DNA of 64,000 nucleotides, from positions 12,707,508 through 12,771,507 of the forward strand of contig CM049313.1 of assembly GCA_026874595.1 (NCBI GenBank). The letters are read 5' to 3'. The translations under genes and the position numbers were made by a program. The notes beneath the pieces are model-generated. The model searched no databases, was not told the origin of the DNA, and was given only the letters and a program-made list of their open reading frames with translations. The DNA is from Sipunculus nudus. Its lineage: Eukaryota; Annelida; Sipuncula; Golfingiida; Sipunculidae. Shown in pieces: positions 63,101 to 64,000 of the stretch; position 1 is the first letter of the stretch, and the number at the start of each line of letters is the position of its first letter.

Positions 63101-63744
63101 GTTGACCGTGACTACCTGCAGTGAGTCCAGCCTCTCCTCCTTTATTGTGAATGTATCAGAGGCCAGCTGGACTGTGCCATGCGGATCATCACTTGGCAGG
63201 ATTGACAGGATGAATCCGTTACGATCCTCATCGATGCGACCTCCATTGCTGGCACTTTCTAGTCTTATCAAAATATCCTAATTTGGTAAAAAAAAAGAGA
63301 AAAATACTAAGTTATTTTATGTTTTATATAGATGTTAGCTAGGCCTCATTAATTTTTTTTTGTAATTTGGAGGACTACTGTTTATAATTGTACACATCCA
63401 TTGGAAACACTCTGAAATAGAGGTTAAAGGACCACTCAACAAAATACTCAGAACACAAAAAATCAAATAAATTCTTAGTCACACCAAGATCCTTAAATAT
63501 ACAGCTGAAGAGGCCTAAATCAAACCAATTCCACAAAAAAAAGTAAATTTGAGAGCTTAAGCAGTGTTCTTCTTTAAACAGCATCGTAATTGCTTTTAAA
63601 CTGCCCCAGGTGGCAGCACTAGTATTACCTCTCTGCCCTCTGACAGTTCATCGGGGAGCACCTTGATGCTGATGTTGCGACGCGCCTCATTACTGACGAA
63701 GCTCAAAACACCAGCTGATGGATAAATATCACCAGGCGCTGCAC
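1135..63744 (-). CDS. ADGRV1: ADGRV1/VLGR1-like adhesion GPCR, internal part (24 exons, partial at both ends)
   Basis: Very large adhesion GPCR; in vertebrates the extracellular part forms ankle links of hair-cell stereocilia and periciliary links of photoreceptors, and Calx-beta domains bind Ca2+. Seen here: 24 exons joining in phase to 1,477 codons without a stop. Order of domains: C-terminal half of a Calx-beta, a Calx-beta split by a Cys-rich exon, five more Calx-beta domains, a degenerate one, six EAR/EPTP repeats (about residues 983-1310), then Calx-beta sequence. A central EAR domain flanked by long Calx-beta arrays is, to my knowledge, specific to ADGRV1; FREM and Na/Ca exchangers have Calx-beta but no EAR. 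Recurrent Calx-beta signatures are visible, such as DDDMPE, DDLPEIDE, DDMPEERE and DDKDPEDTE. Neither the start, the GPS/GAIN region nor the 7TM segment is in the window. Function in this animal is inferred. Confidence 0.87.
1619..1823 (-). CDS. ADGRV1: ADGRV1-like exon 23: Calx-beta C-half after the EAR domain
   Basis: Residues 1357-1425. MIFESGQTELQFAVTILDD, KDPEDTETFSVALTNPRAG and the linker ANDNAYG are clear Calx-beta features; IIEFAE opens the next domain. Phase 2 in, 0 out; acceptor TTTACAG, donor GTAAGT. Confidence 0.88.
1824..2814. other. Intron, nothing recognised
   Basis: Unique-looking AT-rich intron between exon 23 and the tandem-core element at 2815. The 328-bp intron 1291-1618 on the other side of exon 23 is also plain. 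Confidence 0.5.
2815..5366 (+). mobile_element. Helentron/HINE-like element with tandem core (copy F1)
   Basis: Starts ACTAGA and ends with an imperfect hairpin (GTATC..CCAGAC / GTCTGGCGATAC) then ACAATT, the same layout as copies at 37701, 43027 and 45888. GTATCGCC near the left end and GGCGATAC at the right end are subterminal inverted repeats. The core is six to seven tandem units of 323-337 bp carrying palindromes of the GGTGGCGCCACC type. No protein coding. Non-autonomous Helentron-associated elements in molluscs have this structure; the class is inferred. Confidence 0.55.
3072..5060 (+). repeat. Tandem array, about 330-bp units, 659-bp higher-order period
   Basis: The marker GATTTTTGGACCA recurs near 3100, 3420, 3757, 4080, 4417, 4750 and (diverged) 5069. 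Adjacent units alternate 337/323 bp, and segments 659 bp apart are almost identical (3226-3417 with 3885-4076; 3540-3740 with 4199-4399). Each unit contains TCAAGGTCA. Confidence 0.85.
5367..5699. other. Intron, nothing recognised
   Basis: Plain AT-rich intron between the tandem-core element and exon 22. The 459-bp intron 5947-6405 between exons 22 and 21 also shows nothing. Confidence 0.5.
5700..5946 (-). CDS. ADGRV1: ADGRV1-like exon 22: EAR repeat 6 end and linker
   Basis: Residues 1275-1356. TYLVSAGDLAKTCIYEWDMI completes blade 6; a Glu/Asp/Leu-rich linker follows, ending ALTGAGDFVPR, which looks like the GxDF strand of a Calx-beta. Phase 1 in, 2 out; acceptor TTCACAG, donor GTAATT. Confidence 0.85.
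6406..6668 (-). CDS. ADGRV1: ADGRV1-like exon 21: EAR/EPTP repeats 4 (end), 5, 6 (start)
   Basis: Residues 1187-1274. GIYKMDENYQLVVEQ completes blade 4; DITSFKTGSATYMIIASS and IVVYRWDETQKKF form blade 5; VNRIHTFKAFLK starts blade 6. The phase and the blade order match exon 20 across 23.3 kb, so the long intron is real. Acceptor TATTCCAG, donor GTTAGT. Confidence 0.87.
6900..7230. repeat. Degenerate pyrimidine-rich tandem tract
   Basis: Phrases like TGACTACTT, CTTACTCCCT and CTCCC recur every 30-40 bases with many differences. An old minisatellite in the large EAR-domain intron; the rest of 6669-7477 is plain. Confidence 0.45.
8511..8873. repeat. Left subterminal repeat block with 80-bp inverted arms
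   Basis: Arms 8511-8590 and 8794-8873 are near-perfect reverse complements. Between them are tandem phrases (AACGTTGGGCCAACGTAGC and ACTCTCTGTTGGGAT) of about 36-54 bp. GTTGGGCCAAC palindromes recur at least ten times. Likely transposase binding sites, as in CACTA subterminal arrays. Confidence 0.8.
8968..8973 (-). terminator. Candidate polyadenylation signal of ORF2
   Basis: AATAAA on the minus strand 20 bases past the stop codon. Position and orientation fit a short 3' UTR that ends before the left subterminal repeats. Confidence 0.5.
8993..9054 (-). CDS. ORF2 exon 9: C-terminus and stop
   Basis: KEASDPEPKTQTSSDTDED then TGA. The acceptor TTATTGTAG lies just inside an AT-rich microsatellite. 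An AATAAA signal follows the stop at 8968-8973. Confidence 0.82.
8993..16501 (-). CDS. Transposon ORF2: nine-exon DUF4806-like accessory protein, 376 aa
   Basis: Joining 16305-16491 (from the ATG at 16491; exon begins 16501), 14812-14902, 14216-14323, 13717-13842, 12373-12450, 11413-11617, 10048-10207, 9566-9679 and 8993-9054 gives an uninterrupted 376-codon frame with consensus splice sites. N-terminus (1-62): AVVHFIKENAVEAVPKSWL, KWPPF and EWNLYSVEVLKL, a domain I know from proteins partnered with animal CMC transposases. Middle: acidic and Ser-rich with a basic patch KKTKRVKKHH. C-terminus (about 197-350): a coiled segment QNSALLKGLLNKQ, LPLRTEADVANMEDLL, SLGGFTPRDVIGRIM, and FNWIGRGGK, matching DUF4806. 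Molecular role unknown; DNA-end binding with the transposase is a guess. Confidence 0.82.
9061..9157. repeat. AT microsatellite
   Basis: An AAT/ATT run followed by two long (TA)n tracts interrupted by TATGAATATA, inside the last intron of ORF2. Confidence 0.9.
9566..9679 (-). CDS. ORF2 exon 8: DUF4806-like end
   Basis: DAVKKSSIKQAEAEQGVRNW then LKYALDRNGGRKRRQERK: the wL-x-x-A-x-DR end of the domain and a basic tail. Acceptor TTGTGCAG, donor GTATGA. Confidence 0.82.
10048..10207 (-). CDS. ORF2 exon 7: DUF4806-like core
   Basis: GSYLTSLGGFTPRDVIGRIM and CQFNWIGRGGKTALSKLAL show the LGG and NWxGRxGK signatures of DUF4806. Acceptor TTCCTAG, donor GTAGAT. Confidence 0.85.
11413..11617 (-). CDS. 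ORF2 exon 6: coiled segment and start of DUF4806-like domain
   Basis: DLKLFTLLEEIKGQVRQNSA forms a heptad-like helix; LPLRTEADVANMEDLLRDK is the characteristic opening of DUF4806. Acceptor TCCATAG, donor GTAAGT; ends in phase 0. Confidence 0.84.
12373..12450 (-). CDS. ORF2 exon 5
   Basis: TSEGPDLVGTKDMLPASQSQ: short Ser-rich linker exon. Acceptor ATTCCAG, donor GTAAAT; phase 2-2. Confidence 0.76.
13717..13842 (-). CDS. ORF2 exon 4
   Basis: SDSSDDIEDEPAVKKTKRV: an acidic stretch then a basic cluster KKTKRVKKHH that could be a nuclear localisation signal, then a Pro-rich run. Acceptor TTTATAG, donor GTGAGC. Confidence 0.8.
14216..14323 (-). CDS. ORF2 exon 3
   Basis: RVPAKKLCHSEEEEQPTPT and following: an acidic, Pro/Thr-rich, probably disordered linker. 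Acceptor TTTCTCAG, donor GTAAGT; phase 2-2. Confidence 0.8.
14812..14902 (-). CDS. ORF2 exon 2
   Basis: EDYEKARTKAKRAVNRG then a Ser/Asp/Lys tail; ends the N-terminal domain. Acceptor CTTCCAG, donor GTAAGT; phase 1 in, 2 out. Confidence 0.8.
16305..16501 (-). CDS. ORF2 exon 1 (coding from 16491)
   Basis: Acceptor TTTCAG precedes 16501, so a 5' noncoding exon must lie upstream. Ten bases in is the ATG (MYAVVHF). Donor GTCAGT. Residues 1-62 including the Trp-rich CKWPPF and EWNLY motifs. Confidence 0.82.
17324..19358 (-). CDS. Transposon ORF1: CACTA/EnSpm-like DDE transposase with a frameshift near its N-terminus
   Basis: Main frame of 636 codons from 19234 (numbered from there). Motifs: acidic N-terminus; NIDGLPLF (D156) and NFVCDTPARAF (D234), candidate catalytic acids; a Cys pair GCDFCEQSG (C253, C256); PLDYMHLVCLGIMRK (311-323); and YNVHAVTHL with SAFPFENYL (E474), the Tnp2/DUF4218-type region that holds the third acid. 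Upstream of 19234 the same exon continues in another frame from acceptor ATTCAG at 19359: an ATG at 19349 and VVSDRTIRRRAAAQAKQT, typical of the family N-terminus. The frames are one base apart and switch within 19242-19246 between a TAA and a TGA. There is no ATG at 19234 (it is TTG). With one base less the protein would be about 684 aa. It may therefore be a recently inactivated gene or a sequencing error. Confidence 0.8.
21694..21997. mobile_element. 304-bp Harbinger-like MITE inside the transposon
   Basis: Ends AGGCGCGTTTCCATG and, reversed, AGCTCTGTTTTCATG; the inner arms (CGCGTATATGCG, TTTCCATGTG) are also inverted. Flanked by TTA on both sides (21691-21693, 21998-22000). TTA/TAA duplications are typical of PIF/Harbinger. 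No coding. Confidence 0.6.
23060..24230. repeat. Three diverged direct repeats, about 115 bp
   Basis: Copies near 23060-23172, 23900-24006 and 24115-24228 share a TAATTCAATAATTTATAA-like lead, a GACATGTTCAACGTCGGCAC-like middle, (G)TACCAACTGATCAAC and GAAAAGGCGGGAAT. The middle resembles the right subterminal unit (GTTGG / GATGTCGGC). Confidence 0.6.
24354..24374 (-). CDS. Candidate first coding exon of ORF1
   Basis: ATG GCA GAC AAA CCA TGT CCC (MADKPCP) ends at a good donor GTAAGT. It is phase 0 and continues in frame into the exon beginning at 19358 (VSRMDADDLV). The intron would be 5.0 kb. It is out of frame with ORF2's first exon. Support is splice signals and phase only. Confidence 0.4.
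24375..25620. other. Upstream region of ORF1 within the transposon
   Basis: Probable promoter region by position, AT-rich with CA/TA and TTA microsatellites (24750-24810, 25306-25327). No clear TATA or initiator can be assigned. Confidence 0.35.
25625..26380. repeat. Right subterminal repeats, 142-bp units
   Basis: GATCGACGTTTGCCCAACG starts near 25869, 26011, 26153 and (as ATTGACG) 26297: period 142-144. Each unit has two CCAACGTTGGCGCG half-units about 71 bp apart in which GATGTCGGC and CTATCGGC alternate. The right end thus has direct repeats where the left end has a palindrome. Confidence 0.85.
26901..29532 (+). mobile_element. Helitron-like non-autonomous element B, nested in element A
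   Basis: Starts ACAAGGGACC, ends in a hairpin (GCTCAGATGACT / AGTCAGCTGAGC) then CTAA, after a GGAC microsatellite at 29435-29480. The flanks are one continuous A-element unit (AAATAAAGAA / TTCATAAAAATTTG), with no clear target duplication, as expected for Helitrons. The core has two diverged units of about 680 bp. Its relative at 52799-55630 is colinear. Confidence 0.6.
29820..29914 (+). repeat. GGAC microsatellite and terminal hairpin of element A
   Basis: (GGAC/AGAC)n from about 29830 to 29872, then CAGATGACTTACAGTCAGCTGAGCTAA-type hairpin. The same combination ends elements B, D, C and E. Confidence 0.7.
29953..30233 (-). CDS. ADGRV1: ADGRV1-like exon 20: EAR/EPTP repeats 3 and start of 4
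   Basis: Residues 1094-1186. DATFFTKDHRSFLLITNYED and HLYEWDTALNQF form blade 3; AHTMVIDDEAYVVIANYFN starts blade 4. Donor GTAAGT, phase 2 out, followed by the 23.3 kb intron that holds the nested transposons. Confidence 0.88.
30234..30674. other. Intron, nothing recognised
   Basis: Plain intron between exons 20 and 19, with a local AAAATGCAAGC-type repeat around 30430-30480. Confidence 0.5.
30675..30821 (-). CDS. ADGRV1: ADGRV1-like exon 19: EAR/EPTP repeat 2
   Basis: Residues 1045-1093. IRATSFIIKDQQYLFVLNQG and RLYQVLVNGKLNV form one EAR blade; an Arg/Ser-rich stretch lies in the loop. 147 bp, phase 0-0. The donor is GTTTGT, a weak match to consensus, but reading phase and blade order support it. 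Confidence 0.84.
30897..31243. mobile_element. Harbinger-like MITE, copy 1
   Basis: Begins GGCCAAAAAAAATAAGG and ends with the inverse (ATTTTTTTTGGCC); TTA flanks both ends (30894-30896, 31244-31246). TGCCTGAGAACCATAC and its inverse lie just inside. Homologous to 53486-53822. No coding. Confidence 0.75.
31367..31552 (-). CDS. ADGRV1: ADGRV1-like exon 18: EAR/EPTP repeat 1
   Basis: Residues 983-1044. WYSFSHQGAVYALMLSSA and MLYRWQGMLSPVQ frame one EAR repeat, with a Gly/Thr-rich loop between. EAR/EPTP repeats form beta-propeller blades in LGI proteins and ADGRV1. 186 bp, phase 0-0; acceptor TATTCCAG, donor GTAATG. Confidence 0.86.
31553..32007. other. Introns 31553-32007 and 32171-32602, nothing recognised
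   Basis: Plain AT-rich introns on both sides of exon 17; an ATT/TTA microsatellite at 32400-32430. Confidence 0.5.
32008..32170 (-). CDS. ADGRV1: ADGRV1-like exon 17: degenerate Calx-beta before the EAR domain
   Basis: Residues 928-982. SYDVEEGNRTLYFDIIRSQG matches Calx-beta strand A, but the domain stops at FLPGSKLTVLPFQE and runs straight into the EAR repeats without the acidic DDxPE half. That half seems to resume after the EAR domain (exon 23), as if the EAR were inserted in a Calx-beta. Confidence 0.83.
32603..32787 (-). CDS. ADGRV1: ADGRV1-like exon 16: Calx-beta C-half
   Basis: Residues 867-927. GTASVEVTVLPDDMPEERE and VFTMILLEPDNGAALG, then the linker ERNDSPFG and the start of a degenerate domain (LLQIYPAGT). 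The donor was taken as GTAAGT after 32603, which keeps phase 2 into exon 17; an upstream GT is weaker. Confidence 0.86.
32788..34059. other. Intron with a short local duplication
   Basis: A stretch near 32980-33045 (CACACCAAAACCAATCCCAA) recurs in diverged form near 33137-33195. Otherwise nothing recognised. Confidence 0.45.
34060..34307 (-). CDS. ADGRV1: ADGRV1-like exon 15: linker and Calx-beta N-half
   Basis: Residues 784-866. IVTIAESDAASG linker, VTFTSAEPVTLNEPTRVSQT, VLELIRAPGIYGVVNVPF, and DLYPTSGFITFADRE. Phase 1 in, 0 out; acceptor TTTTAG, donor GTAAGG. Confidence 0.87.
34736..34877 (-). CDS. ADGRV1: ADGRV1-like exon 14: Calx-beta acidic half
   Basis: Residues 737-783. ELYFLAGQKDTRIKIEILDD then SPEPAEKFEIILASPKHG: the GQxxxxIxIxIxDD and PExxExFxxxL pattern of Calx-beta. 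Phase 0 in, 1 out; acceptor GATTTTAG, donor GTCAGT. Confidence 0.87.
35321..35465 (-). CDS. ADGRV1: ADGRV1-like exon 13: Calx-beta core
   Basis: Residues 688-736. VRVQEEVKEVTLTVQRSRG and FGNVSVFCFAQTTGD match Calx-beta strands A-B; EKDFRFQPR takes the place of the GxDY strand. Phase 2 in, 0 out; acceptor TTGCAG, donor GTAACA (weaker than its neighbours). Confidence 0.83.
35985..36069 (-). CDS. ADGRV1: ADGRV1-like exon 12: Calx-beta linker
   Basis: Residues 660-687. ETDIRATLVIEANDGTKG is the last strand plus the ANDG linker of one Calx-beta; EVIFPPGSA starts the next. 85 bp, phase 1 in, 2 out; acceptor TCTTTAG, donor GTAAGT. Confidence 0.84.
36070..36529. other. Intron, nothing recognised
   Basis: Plain intron between exon 12 and the left end of element C. 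Confidence 0.5.
37701..39445 (+). mobile_element. Helentron/HINE-like tandem-core element (copy F2)
   Basis: Starts ACTAGAATACGGGTAGTC and has GTATCCGCC just inside; ends in hairpin GTATCCGCAAAAC / GTTTTGGCGGATAC then AATT. GTATCCGCC / GGCGGATAC are subterminal inverted repeats. The core is 280-bp tandem units (38230-39190) with GGTGGCGCCACC palindromes alternating every 131 and 148 bp. The flanks rejoin element C sequence (CATAACTTTTTAAA / TATAATACAGA), proving the insertion. Confidence 0.62.
40251..42222 (+). mobile_element. Helitron-like non-autonomous element D, nested in element C
   Basis: Starts ACAAGTGACCCATGGGTCA and ends AAAGTCAGCTGAGCTAA after a GGAC-rich stretch (42130-42175). Element C resumes at once (TAAAAAATTGAGG). 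The core differs from A and B: near 41455-41900 it has four diverged units of about 140 bp with TGACCTTTGACCT. No coding. Confidence 0.6.
41455..41900 (+). repeat. About 140-bp tandem units carrying DR1-like sites
   Basis: TGACCTTTGACCT occurs at 41597-41609, 41732-41744 and 41878-41890, with a near-match (TGACCTTTGACGT) at about 41460. Each is followed by CAAAATC-like text and a CTTCCCC phrase. See findings for nuclear-receptor site similarity. Confidence 0.7.
42716..42958 (-). CDS. ADGRV1: ADGRV1-like exon 11: Calx-beta core and acidic motif
   Basis: Residues 579-659. KVQLFYKIFSRNGS, ASPGLDFVAEETSVII, QGSVSIPVQILEDDLPEI and KLSVQLTSVQL follow Calx-beta order almost completely within one exon; FLPKLG leads into exon 12. 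Acceptor TTTTCAG, donor GTATAG; phase 1-1. Confidence 0.87.
43027..44176 (+). mobile_element. Helentron/HINE-like tandem-core element (copy F3)
   Basis: Starts ACTAGCCACTACCTGTATCC and ends in a weakened hairpin (AATATCTGCAAAAC / CTTTTGGAGGATAC) then AATG. The core has the same GGTGGCGCCACC-type units as F2 and F4 but is shorter and more diverged. Non-coding. Confidence 0.55.
44177..44855. other. Intron, nothing recognised
   Basis: Plain AT-rich sequence between F3 and exon 10, with one AGTCAGCTGAGCTAAAA hairpin-half at 44651-44668 that is probably a fragment of a Helitron-like right end. The 474-bp intron 45036-45509 is also plain. Confidence 0.4.
44856..45035 (-). CDS. ADGRV1: ADGRV1-like exon 10: Calx-beta junction
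   Basis: Residues 519-578. Linker NPEALITVEGGNYPHG, then LFTFAPTSLLYRVPETNH and ITVDRKFGNIG opening the next Calx-beta. Acceptor ATGTAG, donor GTAGGC; phase 1-1. Confidence 0.85.
45510..45609 (-). CDS. ADGRV1: ADGRV1-like exon 9: Calx-beta end, GC donor
   Basis: Residues 486-518. GETRKTVQLAVLQDDQPKIN carries the GExxK strand and acidic motif; FRFVNITTAG follows. The donor is GCAAGT rather than GT (bases 45508-45509), a known minor class of U2 intron. The next exon continues in phase 1. Confidence 0.82.
45802..47966. mobile_element. hAT-like element with 8-bp target duplication
   Basis: Begins TAGTGGTGGGCCGATCATCG and ends (reversed) TAGTGGTAGGAGTCGG, with ATCGATTAT-type inner repeats. TATCCGGG stands on both sides (45794-45801 and 47967-47974), the 8-bp duplication of hAT elements. 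No transposase; most of its length is the nested tandem-core element 45888-47480. Confidence 0.78.
45888..47480 (+). mobile_element. Helentron/HINE-like tandem-core element (copy F4)
   Basis: ACTAGAATACGGGTAGTCG start and GTTTTGGCGGATACAATT end, nearly identical to F2 at both ends. 280-bp units at about 46260-47230. Inserted in the hAT-like element. Confidence 0.62.
48189..48331 (-). CDS. ADGRV1: ADGRV1-like exon 8: Calx-beta core
   Basis: Residues 438-485. TSMTVTVTRSQPALGVVTADW, then RFLVYEGSLIFQE. The usual GxDY loop is replaced by NNTQPANKRF. Phase 1 in, 0 out; acceptor TTACAG, donor GTAATG. Confidence 0.83.
48332..49020. other. Intron, nothing recognised
   Basis: Plain intron between exon 8 and the minisatellite. 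Confidence 0.5.
49036..50880 (-). repeat. 43-bp minisatellite copying the exon 7 end and its splice donor
   Basis: About 19 units (11 at 49036-49517, 8 at 50546-50880) of TACCTGGCTACTGAAGGTAA followed by GTGGATTACAGGTAACAGT in minus orientation. The first unit is the real end of exon 7. Each unit carries a donor-like GGTAAGTGG or GGTGAGGG and an acceptor-like TTACAGGT. The array is split by a TA-flanked element. Confidence 0.88.
49520..50543. mobile_element. TA-flanked inverted-repeat element, about 1.0 kb
   Basis: Termini CCGTATTTATTCCAATTTGG and, reversed, CCGTATTTATTCTAATTTGG; TA on each side (49518-49519, 50544-50545). Removing the element and one TA restores a normal minisatellite unit (ACATGTAATCCA). 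TA duplication points to Tc1/mariner or pogo. No transposase recognised; short open frames at 49599-49888 are unassigned. Confidence 0.7.
50853..51038 (-). CDS. ADGRV1: ADGRV1-like exon 7: Calx-beta C-half and start of the next
   Basis: Residues 376-437. ILSIGIRDDDMPENDETA carries the acidic Ca-binding motif; VMANDYVAG is the linker; LMSFDPVSYLATE opens the next Calx-beta. Acceptor TTTACAG, donor GTAAGTGG. The last 20 or so bases and this donor are copied many times in the minisatellite just downstream (49036-50852). Confidence 0.87.
51039..52798. other. Intron between exon 7 and element E
   Basis: AT-rich, no mobile element recognised. Holds the candidate cassette exon at 52105-52155. Confidence 0.45.
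52105..52155 (-). CDS. Candidate 51-nt cassette exon between exons 6 and 7
   Basis: An open 51-nt stretch between a strong acceptor (pyrimidine tract ending CCTCACAG) and a donor GTAATT. It is phase 1-1, so it fits exactly between exons 6 and 7 and would add 17 residues (starting TIRLLTEASR) beside the FxPGET strand. Skipping it gives canonical Calx-beta spacing, so inclusion would be the alternative form. It could equally be chance. Confidence 0.3.
52799..55630 (+). mobile_element. Helitron-like non-autonomous element E
   Basis: Starts ACAAGGGACCCATGGGTCA, ends in hairpin GCTCAGATGACT / AGTCAGCTGAGC then CTAA after a GGAC microsatellite (55545-55572). Colinear with element B (26901-29532) except for a MITE at 53486-53822 present only here. 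The two 680-bp core units start near 54440 and 55130. Confidence 0.6.
53486..53822. mobile_element. Harbinger-like MITE, copy 2
   Basis: GGCCAAAATAAAAAAAAAGT start, inverse at the end, TAA on both sides (53483-53485, 53823-53825). The paralogous site in element B near 27580 is empty, with spacing equal to one TAA left behind. Homologous to 30897-31243. Confidence 0.8.
55631..56588. other. Intron, nothing recognised
   Basis: Plain intron between element E and exon 6, with a G-rich stretch at 55876-55900. Confidence 0.5.
56589..56714 (-). CDS. ADGRV1: ADGRV1-like exon 6: Calx-beta core
   Basis: Residues 334-375. GSIGTVHVDWIINET, then ATQGVDFVASGATLSF and GPGETSR: a textbook Calx-beta core with the GxDF(V) loop and the FxPGET strand. 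Acceptor TTGACAG, donor GTAAGA; phase 1 in, 1 out. Confidence 0.87.
56715..57828. other. Intron, nothing recognised
   Basis: Plain AT-rich intron between exons 6 and 5. Confidence 0.5.
57829..58207 (-). CDS. ADGRV1: ADGRV1-like exon 5: Calx-beta C-half plus start of the next
   Basis: Residues 208-333. ATPGLDYSEVVQSTITIPDG and SDDIPELPESFMIFITGV are the Calx-beta Dy-loop and the acidic DDxPE motif; ARNDFANG is the inter-domain linker; GSLVLVEERDKFSTELIVERLG begins the following domain. The longest exon here (379 bp). Acceptor TTTTAG, donor GTATGT; phase 0 in, 1 out. Confidence 0.88.
58208..58731. other. Intron, nothing recognised
   Basis: Plain intron between exon 5 and the TA-flanked element. 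Confidence 0.5.
58734..60560. mobile_element. TA-flanked inverted-repeat element, about 1.8 kb
   Basis: Termini CCGTAAAAGTGGTTGTAGAA and, reversed, CCGTAAAAGTCATTGTAGAA, continuing into GTCGC/GTCAC; TA on each side (58732-58733, 60561-60562). GTGCGACTTGTA-type repeats lie inside both ends. Likely Tc1/mariner-type. No transposase frame was recognised, so it is probably non-autonomous. Confidence 0.68.
60713..60862 (-). CDS. ADGRV1: ADGRV1-like exon 4: Cys-rich PAN/apple-like insert in a Calx-beta
   Basis: Residues 158-207. Four cysteines spaced as in ACYSACLLAPACQAFEYN then PSC, with RWFPRV after; this resembles a minimal PAN/apple half-module. The exon is 150 bp and phase 0-0, so it could be skipped without breaking the frame. 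It sits inside a Calx-beta domain whose two halves are exons 3 and 5. PAN assignment is by motif only. Confidence 0.78.
60863..62168. other. Intron, nothing recognised
   Basis: Plain AT-rich intron between exons 4 and 3. Confidence 0.5.
62169..62343 (-). CDS. ADGRV1: ADGRV1-like exon 3: Calx-beta strand B region
   Basis: Residues 99-157. The join VVTVNR / SGGIYGQLHV gives the classic Calx-beta turn (R-x-GG-x-x-G), followed by an extended loop with GTPINVENQEDPFK at its end. Donor GTAATT. Phase 2 in, 0 out. Confidence 0.83.
62344..63095. other. Intron, nothing recognised
   Basis: Plain intron between exons 3 and 2. The 351-bp intron 63278-63628 and the 5' flank 63745-64000 are likewise plain. 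Confidence 0.5.
63096..63277 (-). CDS. ADGRV1: ADGRV1-like exon 2: Calx-beta end and start of the next
   Basis: Residues 39-98. DILIRLESASNGGRI and ILPSDDPHG end one Calx-beta; VQLASDTFTIKEE opens the next. The NDxxxG-type linker (here SDDPHG) is the usual junction between repeats. Acceptor ATTAG, donor GTGGGT; phase 0 in, 2 out, matching exon 3. Confidence 0.83.
63629..63744 (-). CDS. ADGRV1: ADGRV1-like exon 1 of window: Calx-beta, middle part
   Basis: Residues 1-38 of the window product (GDIYPSAGVLSF then KVLPDELSEGRE). This is the strand pair before the acidic loop of a Calx-beta domain whose first half is upstream of the window. Acceptor TTTTCTAG before 63744; donor GTAATA after 63629. 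Starts phase 1 (two bases complete a codon), ends phase 0. Confidence 0.8.
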
Positions 63745-64000
63745 CTAGAAAATTTGTTAAAGAATATTCAACTATACATGTTTACACTAGGGCTGCCTGG
63801 ATTATATTACATCAACATAGTAATTAAGGACTAGAATCAAACTCGAAATTAATTGCTGAATAACATATAAAGACAAACCATGAAACCAACCAGGAATAGA
63901 AAGGTATATTAATAATGTACTGATGATTTTAAGCACATATAATCCCTAATGCTGACTAACTGAAGTCAGACCAAATATGTTTATAGATAAATTCATTAAA

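Overview
This is animal nuclear DNA: intron-rich, AT-rich and full of transposable elements. The dispersed repeats (hairpin-ended elements with GGAC microsatellites, and tandem cores built around GGTGGCGCCACC) look like those I know from marine molluscs, so a bivalve or other lophotrochozoan is my best guess. That is inference only. No bacterial, viral, tRNA or rRNA gene was recognised.

Host gene. One minus-strand gene spans the whole window. I resolved 24 coding exons from 63744 down to 1135. All have splice signals (one is GC-AG) and all join in compatible phase, giving 1,477 codons without a stop. The product is a middle segment of an ADGRV1/VLGR1-like very large adhesion GPCR: seven to eight Calx-beta domains (one split by a small Cys-rich PAN-like exon), a six-repeat EAR/EPTP domain, then Calx-beta sequence again. 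The true start, the true end and the 7TM part lie outside the window.

Nested transposons. The 23.3 kb intron inside the EAR domain (6669-29952) holds a stack of insertions. A Helitron-like non-autonomous element (7478-29914) is split by a 17.9 kb two-gene DNA transposon (8501-26392) and by a second Helitron-like element (26901-29532). The 17.9 kb element is the most interesting object here. It has CCCAG-type terminal inverted repeats, elaborate subterminal repeats, a CACTA/EnSpm-like DDE transposase gene (17324-19358 plus a candidate first exon at 24354-24374) with one apparent frameshift, and a fully open nine-exon accessory gene (8993-16501) ending in a DUF4806-like domain.

Other introns. 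30897-31243 and 53486-53822 are two copies of a Harbinger-like MITE with TWA target duplications. 36530-42455 is a second nested Helitron-like stack. 45802-47966 is a hAT-like element with a perfect 8-bp duplication. 49520-50543 and 58734-60560 are TA-flanked inverted-repeat elements. 2815-5366, 37701-39445, 43027-44176 and 45888-47480 are four related tandem-core elements. 49036-50880 is a minisatellite that has copied a host splice donor about 19 times.

Exon boundaries were placed by eye from splice consensus, reading phase and domain continuity. No alignment or transcript data were available.
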